64,000 nt of DNA from Apostichopus japonicus (GCF_037975245.1 NC_092563.1:28361960-28425959); one strand, 5' to 3'; shown: positions 24,306 to 34,483, numbered from the stretch's first letter. Numbers and translations: made by a program. Notes: generated by a model not told the origin, from the letters alone.

Positions 24306-25245
24306 AGAGCATTTACAAAGTAGGTCATATATAGGTCATATAGGTCATAATAGGTCATATAATAAACGCAATTGGTGTTCGATCGGGACGAAACTTTTTG
24401 TCTTTAGTAATATTACTGTCATTCGTTTTACTTGATTGCCGACATTCACAACATATCCAGACATTATGTAATGGTTCAATAATTCAATTTTAAGTACAGT
24501 ATTTTATGCTGGCATTTTGTCTCGACACTCGTTTTACTTGATTACCGACATTCCCAGATTATCTCTACACATTGTTGGAGGGGCTCAATGAAATCAGTTT
24601 AAAAGTGCAGTATTTTTATGCTGGTACTTTGTCTAGACACTCGACGTTGTACTTGATTTCCGACATTCACAGCGTATATGCATAGCCTATAAGTATAACA
24701 TTATAACATTTTTAAAGTTGTTTACCGAGCAGCCTCCTATTCGTATGAGTTGTACTAACGCACATGTTATCTGATAGGCTGGCTGTGGGAGATACGGTAG
24801 CTTATAAAACAAGGTTTCCACAAGTTTGCGTTTGGTGACTCCAAATGGACTTGAACCTCCAAGACCCCTATTGTTTTTGGTGCAGGTGTGTATAGCCACG
24901 TACAGTAGACTGACCTGTGTTTATTTAATGTATCAAAATGGTGGTTCGGGCCATTTCTATAGTAACAGCTAGTTCTGCTTATACTAACACCTTTCTAGTG
25001 TACTGAAGTCATCGAAACCTCAATGCATTTTGCATTCTGGTTTACATTACACGGTTGAGCAATTTTGAACAGCGCCGATAGCAACAACGTAAGTTTAGAC
25101 AACGACGTATGTTTAGACAACGGAAGTTCAAATAACAACGTGAGTTTGAGCAACAAAGTGGTAAAACAGCAGCTCCAACTTTAGTTTAGACTGCAACAAA
25201 CTTAGTTTAGACAACGAAATATGGTTGCCCTTTTCGCGTTCCATA
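22500..25245. mobile_element. 2.75 kb TIR element, TATGGAACGCG family, perfect 6 bp TSD
   Basis: Left end TATGGAACGCGAAAAGGGC, right end its inverted complement. The TIRs stay alignable for roughly 200 bp, through repeated GTCTAAACTAAGTTTGTTGC-like motifs. A perfect 6 bp direct repeat CTGAAG flanks it (22494-22499 and 25246-25251). The left subterminal part (22620-22830) holds many short repeats of the form GATGTCTAAACTCACGTT. A second terminus-like sequence TATGTAACGCGAAAAGG occurs inside at 23069, so another element may be nested. The internal frame at 23533-23871 (112 residues) resembles no transposase I know. Probably non-autonomous. Confidence 0.8.
24230..24301. repeat. (TA)n microsatellite
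   Basis: TA run with one TG interruption inside the 2.75 kb TIR element. Nearby at 24320-24362 there are four ATAGGTCATA repeats. Confidence 0.9.
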
Positions 25246-25514
25246 CTGAAGCACTCCCTGCCAAAATTTTGGCTGGGTGCCTACATACCTCAGGCTCAAA
25301 GACTTCTAAGAATCGGCAAGTGCTGATTGGCTATAGGGCTCTCATGCTTACAGTTCAACAGTTAATAACAACTCCCAGTCCTGCTTTAATTCCACTGACA
25401 GCCTCTGCAGAGCTTAACCACAAATGTAAACAAACACTGCAGAGACTGGGAGACAAATTAAAGGAGCTTTGGCAAAAGGTGAAGGCTCAGATTTGTTTAA
25501 ACAACGGGGATTAA
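25246..25514 (+). pseudogene. possible terminal exon of an unknown gene, split by a TIR element
   Basis: An open frame of about 88 codons to a TAA ending at 25514, with non-repetitive composition (SAELNHKCKQTLQRLGDKLK near its end looks helical). If the 22500-25245 element and one CTGAAG are removed, the frame joins 22492-22499, directly after a good 3' splice site (pyrimidine-rich TTTCTCCCCTCTACCTGAGCAG, AG at 22490-22491). That looks like a last coding exon interrupted six to eight bases after its acceptor. I do not recognise the protein. It could also be a retroelement remnant or chance. Confidence 0.25.
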
Positions 25515-26153
25515 TTGTAATTAATTAACTTTTGACCAAAAATTATTCGGCATCATCTTATTCATACACAATCCAAAAATCATCAGTTCAACTTTGAATA
25601 TGATCCATCAAAATCTTGAGGAGATTGAGATATTTGAAAATATTACAAAGAATAACCCCTGATGACCCCCTAAATGACATTTGACCTCAATTTTCCGAAC
25701 ACCCCTCATAACCCTCATCCCGAGGAACGTTGTGATCAAGTTTCATTATAACTGGCCATACACTGTACGAACAGGAGCAATTTGAACATATAGGGCGGCA
25801 GCCCGGGCCACAAAAGACCCCTAGTTGATCTTTGATCTCAAATTCATGAACACCCTGAAGGTAAAACTTCCATAGTACTATCGTGACAACTTCCTCAACA
25901 TTGTACCATGGAATCTGTAGAAGAAGCATTTTGCGTATTTCCACGAAATGGCCCATTACGGCCCACAGGTGACCATTGACCCCAAATTTCGGACCGTCTC
26001 TGATGGCCCTTTACCCAATGGTCCTTGTGTCCAAGTTTCATGAAATTCCATTAAACACTGTGTGAGTGGGAGCGGTTTTACCAATTGTTGACGGATAGAG
26101 TGATAGACGCCGCACTGTAACAATAGCTCACACCAGCATGCTGGTATGAGCTA
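25515..26153 (+). repeat. dispersed repeat with TGACCCC blocks and a terminal palindrome
   Basis: Contains phrases such as TTTGACCTCAATTTTC, TGTCCAAGTTTCATGAAATT and GATAGAGTGATAGACGCC, and ends in a 30 bp near-perfect palindrome TAGCTCACACCAGCA/TGCTGGTATGAGCTA (26124-26153) followed by AAAAA. From memory, many invertebrate genomes carry repeats ending in a GCTCAC...GTGAGCTAAAA hairpin; the exact family is not assigned. Confidence 0.5.
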
Positions 26154-26477
26154 AAAATGGAGTTGTCGGTGTAAGGGGTAGGGTGAGGCGCACGTCCCCT
26201 CTGTAATCTTCGATCTGTCACTGGCTACCCTGTGTATATAATGGGGATCAGCGCTGTAATTATGACTGTTCCTCTTTCTCTTCCCGAGGTCTTGGCGTTT
26301 ATCTTCTACTTCCTCCTTTTCTCCTTTTTCTCTTTCTTCTTTTTCTTTTCCCTTCCTTCCTCTCCTCCTTTTCTTTTTTCTCCCTCTTTTTCCCTTTTTT
26401 CTTCTCCTTTTTTTCTCTCATCTTTTCCTTACCCGGGGGGGGGGCGCGCCCCCAACGCCCCCCTGGATACGCGCCTG
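26154..26477 (-). mobile_element. hAT-like terminal fragment with purine tract (inverted copy)
   Basis: The right end CCTGGATACGCGCCTG (26462-26477) is the inverted form of the left end of repeat A. Inward come the pyrimidine strand of the tract (26300-26440), then the shared module with GTGTATATAATGGGGATCAG and GGAGTTGTCGGTGTAAGGGG. The other end is cut at about 26154, next to the terminal palindrome of the previous repeat. Confidence 0.65.
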
Positions 26478-26639
26478 ATTGATAGGAGGAATTTAGCATG
26501 TACTACACCAACTATAGACCACTGGTCTAGCTATTAACATAACCTATGCATGAGAACAATATACCATCGATAGAAGGAATGAACTGAATACAGTACTATG
26601 TCCACCTGGTATACATATGTAAACTGACACACATATACT

Positions 26640-27007
26640 CAAGGGCGTAGGAACCGGGGGGGGGCTGGGGGGCGCCAGCCCCCCCAGTGAAAAATGTGGA
26701 GGGGCGGAAGTATCATTCCGCCCCCCCGGTTCGCAGGTCAGAAAACCCCTTTTTCATTTCCAAATGAGAAAAAAAATCTCATTTGGAGCACCAAATTGCA
26801 TCTAAGGCCAGTTGAAAATACAAAATTAAGTTTACAAAATGGAGTGGGTGTTGAAGTGTGCTATATTGCACCAAATTGCATCTGAGGCCACCTGGAAATG
26901 CAAAAAATTCCAAAGGGGAGGGGGACACCCCCTCCCCTTAGACCCCTCCCCCAGGCCGGCCATCAGTCTTCAGCCACCCCACTCAAAAGTACCTTCCTAC
27001 GCCACTG
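26640..27007. mobile_element. hAT-type MITE, 368 bp, perfect 8 bp TSD
   Basis: Left end CAAGGGCGTAGGAACC, right end CCTTCCTACGCCACTG. A perfect 8 bp direct repeat CATATACT flanks it (26632-26639 and 27008-27015). The interior repeats GCACCAAATTGCATCTRAGGCCA twice and has G-rich/C-rich terminal regions. The same interior motif (GCACCAGATTGCATCTAAGG) occurs in the elements at 31.7 and 39.9 kb. Confidence 0.85.
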
Positions 27008-27015
27008 CATATACT

Positions 27016-27998
27016 GCTCATACATAACAGGCCCAGTGCAGCCGCATAAGTAATACGCTATCTCTACAATCTGACTTCTTTAAATTTGTTTCTGAACAGA
27101 TAGATGGAATTATAGAAAGAACAAAATTTATATGAGATAACACATAGCAATCAGAGCAGCCTGCAGGGTGCAGACATACATGAATACGTATACTCTTATA
27201 TGTGAGATGTGCCGGTATATAGATATCTGCATTTCAATGTTATCAGTATATATAGCCTTCAACATACATACAATTCAGGTAACAGTCATGCATGATAAGA
27301 TTTCAATAAGCATTTTACTGCCAATCAAAAAGTGATTTTCCACACTGCATGGCAAGTACATTAAACTGTCTATCTTTTAACACAGTCTCCTGAATGTCTG
27401 CGAAAGATTAAGGAATCAGCCTCCTCCTACATCCAGGAAAGCAGTTTTGAAATCTTCTTACATATTACAGAATGCTTAACTTTGGGGGCCATTATTGATG
27501 GCCTTAAAAGGAAAGGCAAGTAGTTAGGCAAAACGACTCATTTTAGTGTGCAATCAGTGCAAAAAGTGCATTGGTCATGCCTATGTCACAAATCAAAAAA
27601 TTTGTCAATGTCAGTTTTCCTTATTCATGCTACGAACATCTTGGAAACATACCCCGAAATTGTTACAGCATTTGTAAAAAGATGTTTTGTTAGGAATTTT
27701 AAATGTTGGTTTAAAAAAAAAACAAGAACAAAAAACATATATAGCAAAATTGAGGTCACTGTGTAATCACTTTAAAAATTACCGAAGTGATCACTAGTAA
27801 TCACTAGCCAGTATAGATACGATACTTGATTATAACCAAGGCATAGCCTATAGCATAGCATTTCTCCTTCATCCTATATTCATGTCTAATCTTGACTGAC
27901 ATTCCTTTATCAGCTTCAGCCAGATTGAAAACACATAGCAAAAGTTCCTAAAATTTTTACGCCATTTTTACCATGAGGCCAATATTCAATGGTATCGT
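27016..27998. other. no gene seen
   Basis: AT-rich, mostly unique-looking sequence without a recognisable frame or RNA. Confidence 0.4.
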
Positions 27999-28029
27999 CA
28001 GGGAGTTGTTATTCCATAACAACTCCCTG
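27999..28029. mobile_element. 31-nt hairpin insertion, copy 2 (perfect 7 bp TSD)
   Basis: A perfect 14 bp stem, CAGGGAGTTGTTAT against ATAACAACTCCCTG, with a 3-nt loop. It is flanked by GTATCGT on both sides (27992-27998 and 28030-28036). Confidence 0.75.
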
Positions 28030-28036
28030 GTATCGT

Positions 28037-28709
28037 AATCACCAACGTCGACCGTCCGTCACTGCTTGGGTACACCCCCCTCCCCCCCCCCCCAAAAAAA
28101 AGGTAATGAAAAACTGAAAGTGGTGTACGTGGTCCTTCAATGCTTCCGTACAAAACAATCTAACCAGCACACTCCATGTACAGAGCTATTCACGGCTGAC
28201 CCAACCGATTGATTGGTAACTATTCCCTGCTGAGTTAGTTAATCAAGCAGGCTTCAAAGGGAATTTTCCGGTGTCCAGACAGAGGCAGTTAACTATGCAA
28301 TGTCAGCAATGTGTTGGAAAGGACTTCCACCACATCACATTCAAATAACAGCATACTACATTACACTATACGTACAACCCACATCGAATTAATCTGTGAG
28401 AGAGTTGTATACAGAGATGAACTAAAAAGAAAGAAAGAAGAGTAAAATGTTTGACTTGTACCTTCGACGATCCGCAAATCAAATAGCCGGTATTTGTGCA
28501 ATTGACGTTGTTTTTTATAACAATTACTTGACTATACGAGCAAGAGGAGATATTTGAGCACATTCAGCAGGCCTATTACGTCATGAAATAGTCCTAACAT
28601 TGTGACTACAAACTCTATAACAATAAAAGCCAGAAGATAAAACGTCGCATATAAATATCGAGGCCTATCTCAAGGACAGGCCGTGGTGAAGACTGATGTG
28701 GCAAGTCTT
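28037..28709. other. no gene seen; may include the far 5' remains of the LINE
   Basis: There is a C-run at 28075-28092. From about 28600 the sequence may already belong to the non-LTR element that is recognisable from 28743, but no motif can be named. Confidence 0.3.
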
Positions 28710-28716
28710 GTATAAG

Positions 28717-28742
28717 CAGGGAGTTGCCATGGAAACTCCCTG
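28717..28742. mobile_element. 26-nt hairpin insertion, copy 3
   Basis: Stem CAGGGAGTT/AACTCCCTG with loop GCCATGGA. The flanks GTATAAG (28710-28716) and GTAAAAG (28743-28749) match at 6 of 7 positions. Directly downstream the LINE frame REFTQ begins. Confidence 0.6.
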
Positions 28743-29229
28743 GTAAAAGGGAATTCACACAGACCTTAGTTATGGCTGTCGGTATATTCACCCGAATGCG
28801 AATGCTGACAATGCTCGTAGTCAATTGACAGCGACGATTAATCCCATTGAAAATTCCCACCCGATGCTGATAATCTGATAATGGGGGACTTTAATCATTG
28901 CAAGATTGACGATCTACTGCCTACTAATACACAATATATTGATCTGCCTTCAAGGAATATACCACTACACTGGATATGTGCTATGGTTATGTCAATGGAA
29001 GTAATTACAAAGTAAAAACTTTAGCTCAGCTTGGTAGTTCTGATCACTTTGTCATTGATGTGTCGCCTAAGTACCGACGTGAACTGGAAAGATCCAAACC
29101 CATTGTGAAGACGCAACTGAGCTGGAACAAGGAAGCTGTTGACCAATTGCGTGGGTTATTTGAATGTGTCTGATGATCCAAACGTACAAGATACTACAAC
29201 ATCTGTTACTGAGTATATCGATTTCTGTT

Positions 29230-29511
29230 CAGGCGCGTAGCCAAGGGAGGGGCGAAACTGTCGATTCGGCATTGCAAACTATCTAAGCGTAGCGCCACCA
29301 TGAGTTGGCGCGAAGCGTACAAGAAAATTTTGGCTGTAAATGCCTCCCAGATCGCCGGAAATGGCACTTCCCATATTGGTAGTTGCATCTTAGCATTTTC
29401 TCTTTTGAAAATACTAGCGATATCATAAAAACCTTAAAAAAAATTGTAAAAAATATGCTCAAGGGGGGGGGCGGCCGCCCCCTTCGCCCCCCCCCCTTGG
29501 CTACGCGCCTG
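29230..29511. mobile_element. hAT-type MITE, 282 bp, inserted in the LINE
   Basis: Perfect 18 bp terminal inverted repeats starting CAGGCGCGTAGCCAAGGG. Flanks are TTTCTGTT (29222-29229) and TTTCTGTG (29512-29519), 7 of 8 identical. It contains the module shared with 790-925, 20335-20445, 21840-21960 and 33715-33835 (ACTATCTAAGCG, AGCGCCACCATG, TTGGCGCGAAGCGTAC, CCTCCCAGATCGC). Removing it restores the LINE reading frame. Confidence 0.85.
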
Positions 29512-29529
29512 TTTCTGTGTTGATCTGAT

Positions 29530-29558
29530 CAGGGAGCTGCTACTCTAACAGCTCCCTG
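29530..29558. mobile_element. 29-nt hairpin insertion, copy 4, inside the LINE frame
   Basis: Stem CAGGGAGCTG/CAGCTCCCTG (10 bp) with a 9-nt loop. Perfect 7 bp flanks ATCTGAT (29523-29529 and 29559-29565). Compared with copy 2 the stem pair T-A has become C-G on both strands. Confidence 0.8.
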
Positions 29559-30288
29559 ATCTGATAATCCAAAAGAAATCGTTTCGCATTTTCCCAAATA
29601 GCAAACCGTGGGTATAAAAAAAAGTTGAAATCCCTAGTGTATGAAAAGAAAGCTGCATTCTCAAGCGGGACTTATGATCCTGTAAAGGCAAAACAGCGGG
29701 AGATAAAAAAAAAAGGAAGTGCAGAGATGTAAACAAGAGTGGGCCTACGGAAAGAAATTGGAAGATAAATTTGAGGGGGTAATTCGAAAGCAGCCTGGCA
29801 AGTGATGCAAAATATAGCTGGTTATAAAGGGAAAAATAAAAATGGACTGATTAGAAATGGACAAAAACTGGTCATGATTAGAATGATTTTTATTATAGGG
29901 TAGATGTTAGTAGCGATGAATTGGTTAATGCATGAATTTATAACAAATTGAGGAATAGGCTAATTGAGCTATCACCGGTAGTGACAGAGTTGTTGTAAAT
30001 GAACTGATGTTGGGAAATATTTTTCTAGTATTAAGATAAATAAAGCCACAGCTCTCAGCTAGCGCCAGTGTTCACTCCGATCTTCCAAAGAACACTTGAT
30101 GAGGGCGTTATTCCCGAGATATGGAAAACGTAAATCCGTAACCCCTGTTCCTAAAACAAAAGTGGTTTCATGTTTAAATGAATACCGTCCGATATCACTC
30201 ACGTCAAATATCATGAAATGTCTGGAAAGGGTGGTACTTAAACTTCTTCTTGCTGAAAAAGGTGTTGTTATAGATAAAAAATAAATAC

Positions 30289-32684
30289 AGGGGCGGATCC
30301 AGGGGGGGGCCGACCCGGCCCCGGCCCCCCCTTTTTGGAAATCAGTTGCGTTTTTTTATGTGGGAGTACTTTAAATTCCTAATAGGCATAACTTGGTGAA
30401 AGAAAAGCCTAATATATATCCAGCTGTTCTTCCCTGAAACGCGATCGTTTTTATTCCAAATTTGAAACTAAGGCAATTACCAGGCCTACGCGACATCACG
30501 TATTAATTAGATACGGCTCAGTACTATAGTGCTGACTATTACTGTCAGGGAAAATCAATGCACAGTTAGCAAGTATATCATAATTATCTGAATGAAACGG
30601 GGTGTAGGCGGTTTTACACTATCTAACGCAACGTAGTCGCCAAGAACCTGAAGTATTTTTAAGGGAGGGCCCAAGGAACATGAACTTATAGCATGCTCCT
30701 CGTGGTGAAGCATAATTGCACCTATTAGGTGAACTGAGTGTACTGTTAATAGTAGGAGAGACTAGTGTAGGTTCTTATGACCAACTAGACCGGTTTCTGC
30801 TCTCAAACTTTATAGGAGCTTCATCAGTAGTAGCCTTTGAATATTTTATATTCGGCCTGGGCGTCTCGTTCTCAAAATGCATCTACTTTCTGTGCACGAG
30901 TTTTTATGGGCTCATAATGCAGCTATAAGAGCATCTAAAAGAGCTTCGTGTGAACCTTGAGAGTCAGCTGATTCTTCGTTAGTATGAAACCTTGAGTTAA
31001 CAAGTAAACCTTTGAGATTTTGGTTTTATTTTTTGATTTATTATATTATATATAATAATTTGGTCGCTGTCGGCAAATTTTGGGTCTGTCGGCAAAAGGA
31101 GAAAAGGTGAAGAGAGCGGAAGGGGAAGAAAGAAGGAAAGCTGAATAGAGAAAAGGAGAACGGGAGCTTCTTTATCGGTTATTTCGATTTTCCAGTTCTT
31201 CATCTGATAAACTCATTCACCAATCCAATCACCCGACGCCTGCAAGTTAAAAACCTCTCGGCAAATAACTGATCATGTCACGGCCGTCAGTATAGCTACT
31301 GTAGCCAGGCTCAGCTAGACGAGTGCCAGAATCGCCGGCAACTCAGTGAAAGAAATGGAATTAAAGGCTTCCGTATAGGCCGTAGCCCATGAGTCGTGCT
31401 ATCGTGTGACAACGTGTTGTTATTATCCTCTGTTTAGAATGACGTCATCGCAGATGTCATTCGTTCTCCGTGGAAAACTTAAGGACACGGCTCACGAATT
31501 GTACACAATTTTTAACGTTTCTCGCTTGTATATCAATGAATGTTGTTATTTCTCATTACCGGAAAGTTTTCTGAACATTTTCATCACGAAGTTTCACTAT
31601 TTCAACGATCGGTGAAAGAGAAAACACAGTTCGATAATTGGTCCCAATTAATTCTTCTTCTGCCGACTGCCATAAAAATAATATCGAGATGGAAATTCTA
31701 CGGTGCCAAATTTGACTTAAAATATGCACCAGATTGCATCTAAGGACGTTTCAAAACTAAAAATTTTCCAAAACTTAGACCCCTCCCCCATTTCAGTCAC
31801 CACTTCCAGATCCGTCGGCAAATCTAATTTGACTTAAAATATACACCAGATTGCATCTAAGGACGTTTCAAAACTAAAAATTTTCCAAAGGGGAGGGGAA
31901 AGCCCCTCCCCTTATACCCCTCCCCCATTTCAGTCACCACTTCCAGATCCGTCGGCAAATCAAATTTGACTTACAATATGCACCAGATTGCATCTAAGGA
32001 CGTTTCAAAACTAAAAATTTTCCAAAGGGGAGGGGACACCCCTCCCCTTAGACCCCTCCCCCATTTCAGTCACCACTTCCAGATCCGTCGGCAAATCAAA
32101 TTCTCCACACCCCCCCCAACAAAAAAACCTTCGCTACGCCCCTGAATAGGAAGCAAGAAATAATCCACAAATTCCGATATATTTTCGGTCGGTGATCCGT
32201 TTCCGCTTATTATCAGGCCCTCCCTTAAAAATACTTCAGGTTCTTGGCGACTACGTTGCGTTAGATAGTGTAAAACCGCCTACACCCCCATTTCATTAAT
32301 AAGTATATCATAATTATCTCATTGAACATATCTTGTTTTATGTTTTTTCTTGGGGTGAATCTGGCGTCATAATTTTCGCGCAAAAGAAAAAACGAATCGA
32401 CGCAATAATAGTGTATCCATTGTACATGCACTGTTGAGCGTTCTTAAATATGTGTCTATCGAGCACAAATATGTGCACAAAAAAGCGTGTCTGCAACGTT
32501 TCTGGTTTTTCTAGTTTTTGGCGAAATGTTTCACCATTTTGCATCTAAGCACTCACAATTAACCAAAAATTTCCAAGGGGGAGGGGGCCCCTCCCCCTAG
32601 ACCCCTCCCCCAGGACGCAGATCACTAAAGTGCTACCATCGGGATGTCGGCCCCCCCTTTCTCAAAATCCTGGATCCGCCCCTG
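30289..32684. mobile_element. hAT-like composite element, 2.4 kb, with internal inverted arms
   Basis: The left end CAGGGGCGGATCCAGG and the right end CCTGGATCCGCCCCTG (32669-32684) are perfect inverted repeats. Inside, a 72 bp sequence at 30599-30670 recurs perfectly inverted at 32218-32289. A G/C-rich tandem array lies at 31708-32144. No clear 8 bp duplication is seen at the outer ends (AATAAATA versus AAATATAC), so the pair may belong to two elements or the site may be decayed. A separate terminus CTTCGCTACGCCCCTG ends at 32144. I recognise no transposase. Confidence 0.6.
31708..32144. repeat. tandem array, three units of about 130 bp (hAT-type interior)
   Basis: The unit contains GCACCAGATTGCATCTAAGG, CGTTTCAAAACTAAAAATTT, a G-run/C-run pair, CAGTCACCACTTCCAGATCC and GTCGGCAAATC. 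It is the same array as in the intronic element at 39900-40326 and ends with the same CGCTACGCCCCTG terminus. Confidence 0.8.
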
Positions 32685-32753
32685 AAATATACATAAATAT
32701 GGGCACAGTAAAGTGAATAAAACAATGTAATGTGAATAAGATTAATGCCCATA

Positions 32754-33230
32754 TTAGAGCCTAAAAAGATAAGTTTTCAAATGCTTCTTTAAAGTGTCAA
32801 TGGATGTGATATTTCTCAAGTGATGAGGAAGAGAATTCCATAGTTTAGGACCTGCTGCACTGAAAGAACAATCTCCATATGTGACTTTGTTAGTATGAGG
32901 AATGAGTAGAGAAAGATGACTTTGGGACCGTAATGCCCTAGCTGGCGTGTAGCGTTTCACCAAATCAGACATATAACTCGGAGATTGATCATCAAGAATA
33001 CGAAAAACGTGCAGAATGAGTTTGTAATTTATCCGGCGATGAATTGGCAACCAATGCAGGTCTCGGAGTACAGGAGTGATATCGATGTGTTCGTAACGAC
33101 GGGTTCTGGTGATAATTCTTGCATCCATATTGTGGACCCTCTGTAGTTTTTTGATTGAGGAGCATGACATTCCATTCAGGAAAGCATTACAGTAATCGAG
33201 ACGAGATGTAACTAGCGAATGGACGAGAGG
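32754..33230 (-). pseudogene. 3' fragment of a non-LTR retrotransposon (RT C-terminus)
   Basis: On the minus strand the frame enters at 33230 with LVTSRLDYCNAFLNGM and continues through KKLQRVHNMDARIITRTRRY, LHWLPIHRRINYKL, YTPARALRSQSHLSLLIPHT, GDCSFSAAGPKLWNSLPHHL and LKKHLKTYLFRL to a stop at 32754. These are the conserved last blocks of CR1/L2/jockey-like reverse transcriptases. About 150 codons are intact. The 5' part is missing and the break coincides with the start of the ATCT array. Confidence 0.85.
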
Positions 33231-33627
<397 letters not shown>

Positions 33628-33655
33628 GAAAATCCTGGTTGCAGTCTGCAATACA

Positions 33656-34483
33656 CAGGGATGCCAGCAGGATTTGCTCCTAGGGCCTGAAAGTTGTGGG
33701 GACTTGGAGGTCTTAAAGACTATCTAAGCGGAGCGCCACCCTGGTTGGCGCGTATCGTTGCAAGAATATTTTTGGCAAAATATCCCTCCCAGATCACCGG
33801 AAATGGAACTTCCCAGATCTTGTATGTTGCATCTGAATTTTATTCTTATCTGAACTTTAGTTTGAGATATCATGTTTGAGAAATTTACACTTCCCAAAAT
33901 ATACTATAAAAAATACAATAAGAAAATGAGAAACAACACCATAAGATTAAAACACACATAACTAAATAATGTTCATGTATTCGATTCTTTAACCTTAAAT
34001 GGCACTTTCGGTAAAGGTGAAATATGCCTAAGTACCGCAGAAGTCTCGTACGCGTTCTGCATTGCCAGGCCAGGAAATGAACTTTAGGAACTTTTTTCGG
34101 GGACATTTATCTTTCGTATGTAGGGCCTAGTCCGAGAGGAAATTTCGAGAATTATCTCCGTTTTCGAGTCACTTCCAAAGGCAGCCACAAATATTAATAT
34201 TCGTCCCTACGCTAATGATACTAAAATACTTGAAAATTATGGGAAACTTAAGAAAATATCATTGCAATATTGTTGGAAACTTTATGAAAATCTAGAGGAA
34301 TAAAAATGCGGTATAGGCTCCAATTTGCACATGCTATAGTAGGTTAGGATAATAGTTAGAAATTCACGGGAAAAGTTCATGCCTGTTTCACCTGGGACGG
34401 AAAGATCGTGTGGAGCCGAAACCAAATTTCAAAATCGGGAAAAAGCCGGAACTCCGGCTATTGCCGGAATTCTGGCATCCCTG
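33656..34483. mobile_element. TIR element CAGGGATGCCAG, 828 bp
   Basis: Starts CAGGGATGCCAG and ends CTGGCATCCCTG. A 6 bp direct repeat AATACA lies directly on both sides (33650-33655 and 34484-34489). The left part contains the shared hAT module (33715-33835). CAG/CTG ends suggest hAT, but only 6 of the expected 8 flanking bases match. No transposase frame. Confidence 0.65.

Larger units (their letters stand above)
28743..30284 (+). pseudogene. degenerate non-LTR retrotransposon (endonuclease and RT remains)
   Basis: In order: REFTQTLVMAVGI; after a frameshift HPNANADNARSQL; DNLIMGDFNHCKIDDLLP, the endonuclease GDFN motif; LDMCYGY and LAQLGSSDHFVI (the SDH motif); RSKPIVKTQLSW; NSKPWV; WQVMQNIAGYKG; then the RT start EGVIPEIWK and EYRPISLTSNIMKCLE. 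This order is typical of CR1/jockey-like LINEs. The frame is broken by several shifts and stops and by two insertions, a hAT-type element (29230-29511) and a hairpin (29530-29558), with a third hairpin at its left border (28717-28742). The RT is truncated at 30284, just before the composite element at 30289. It is a dead copy. Confidence 0.8.
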
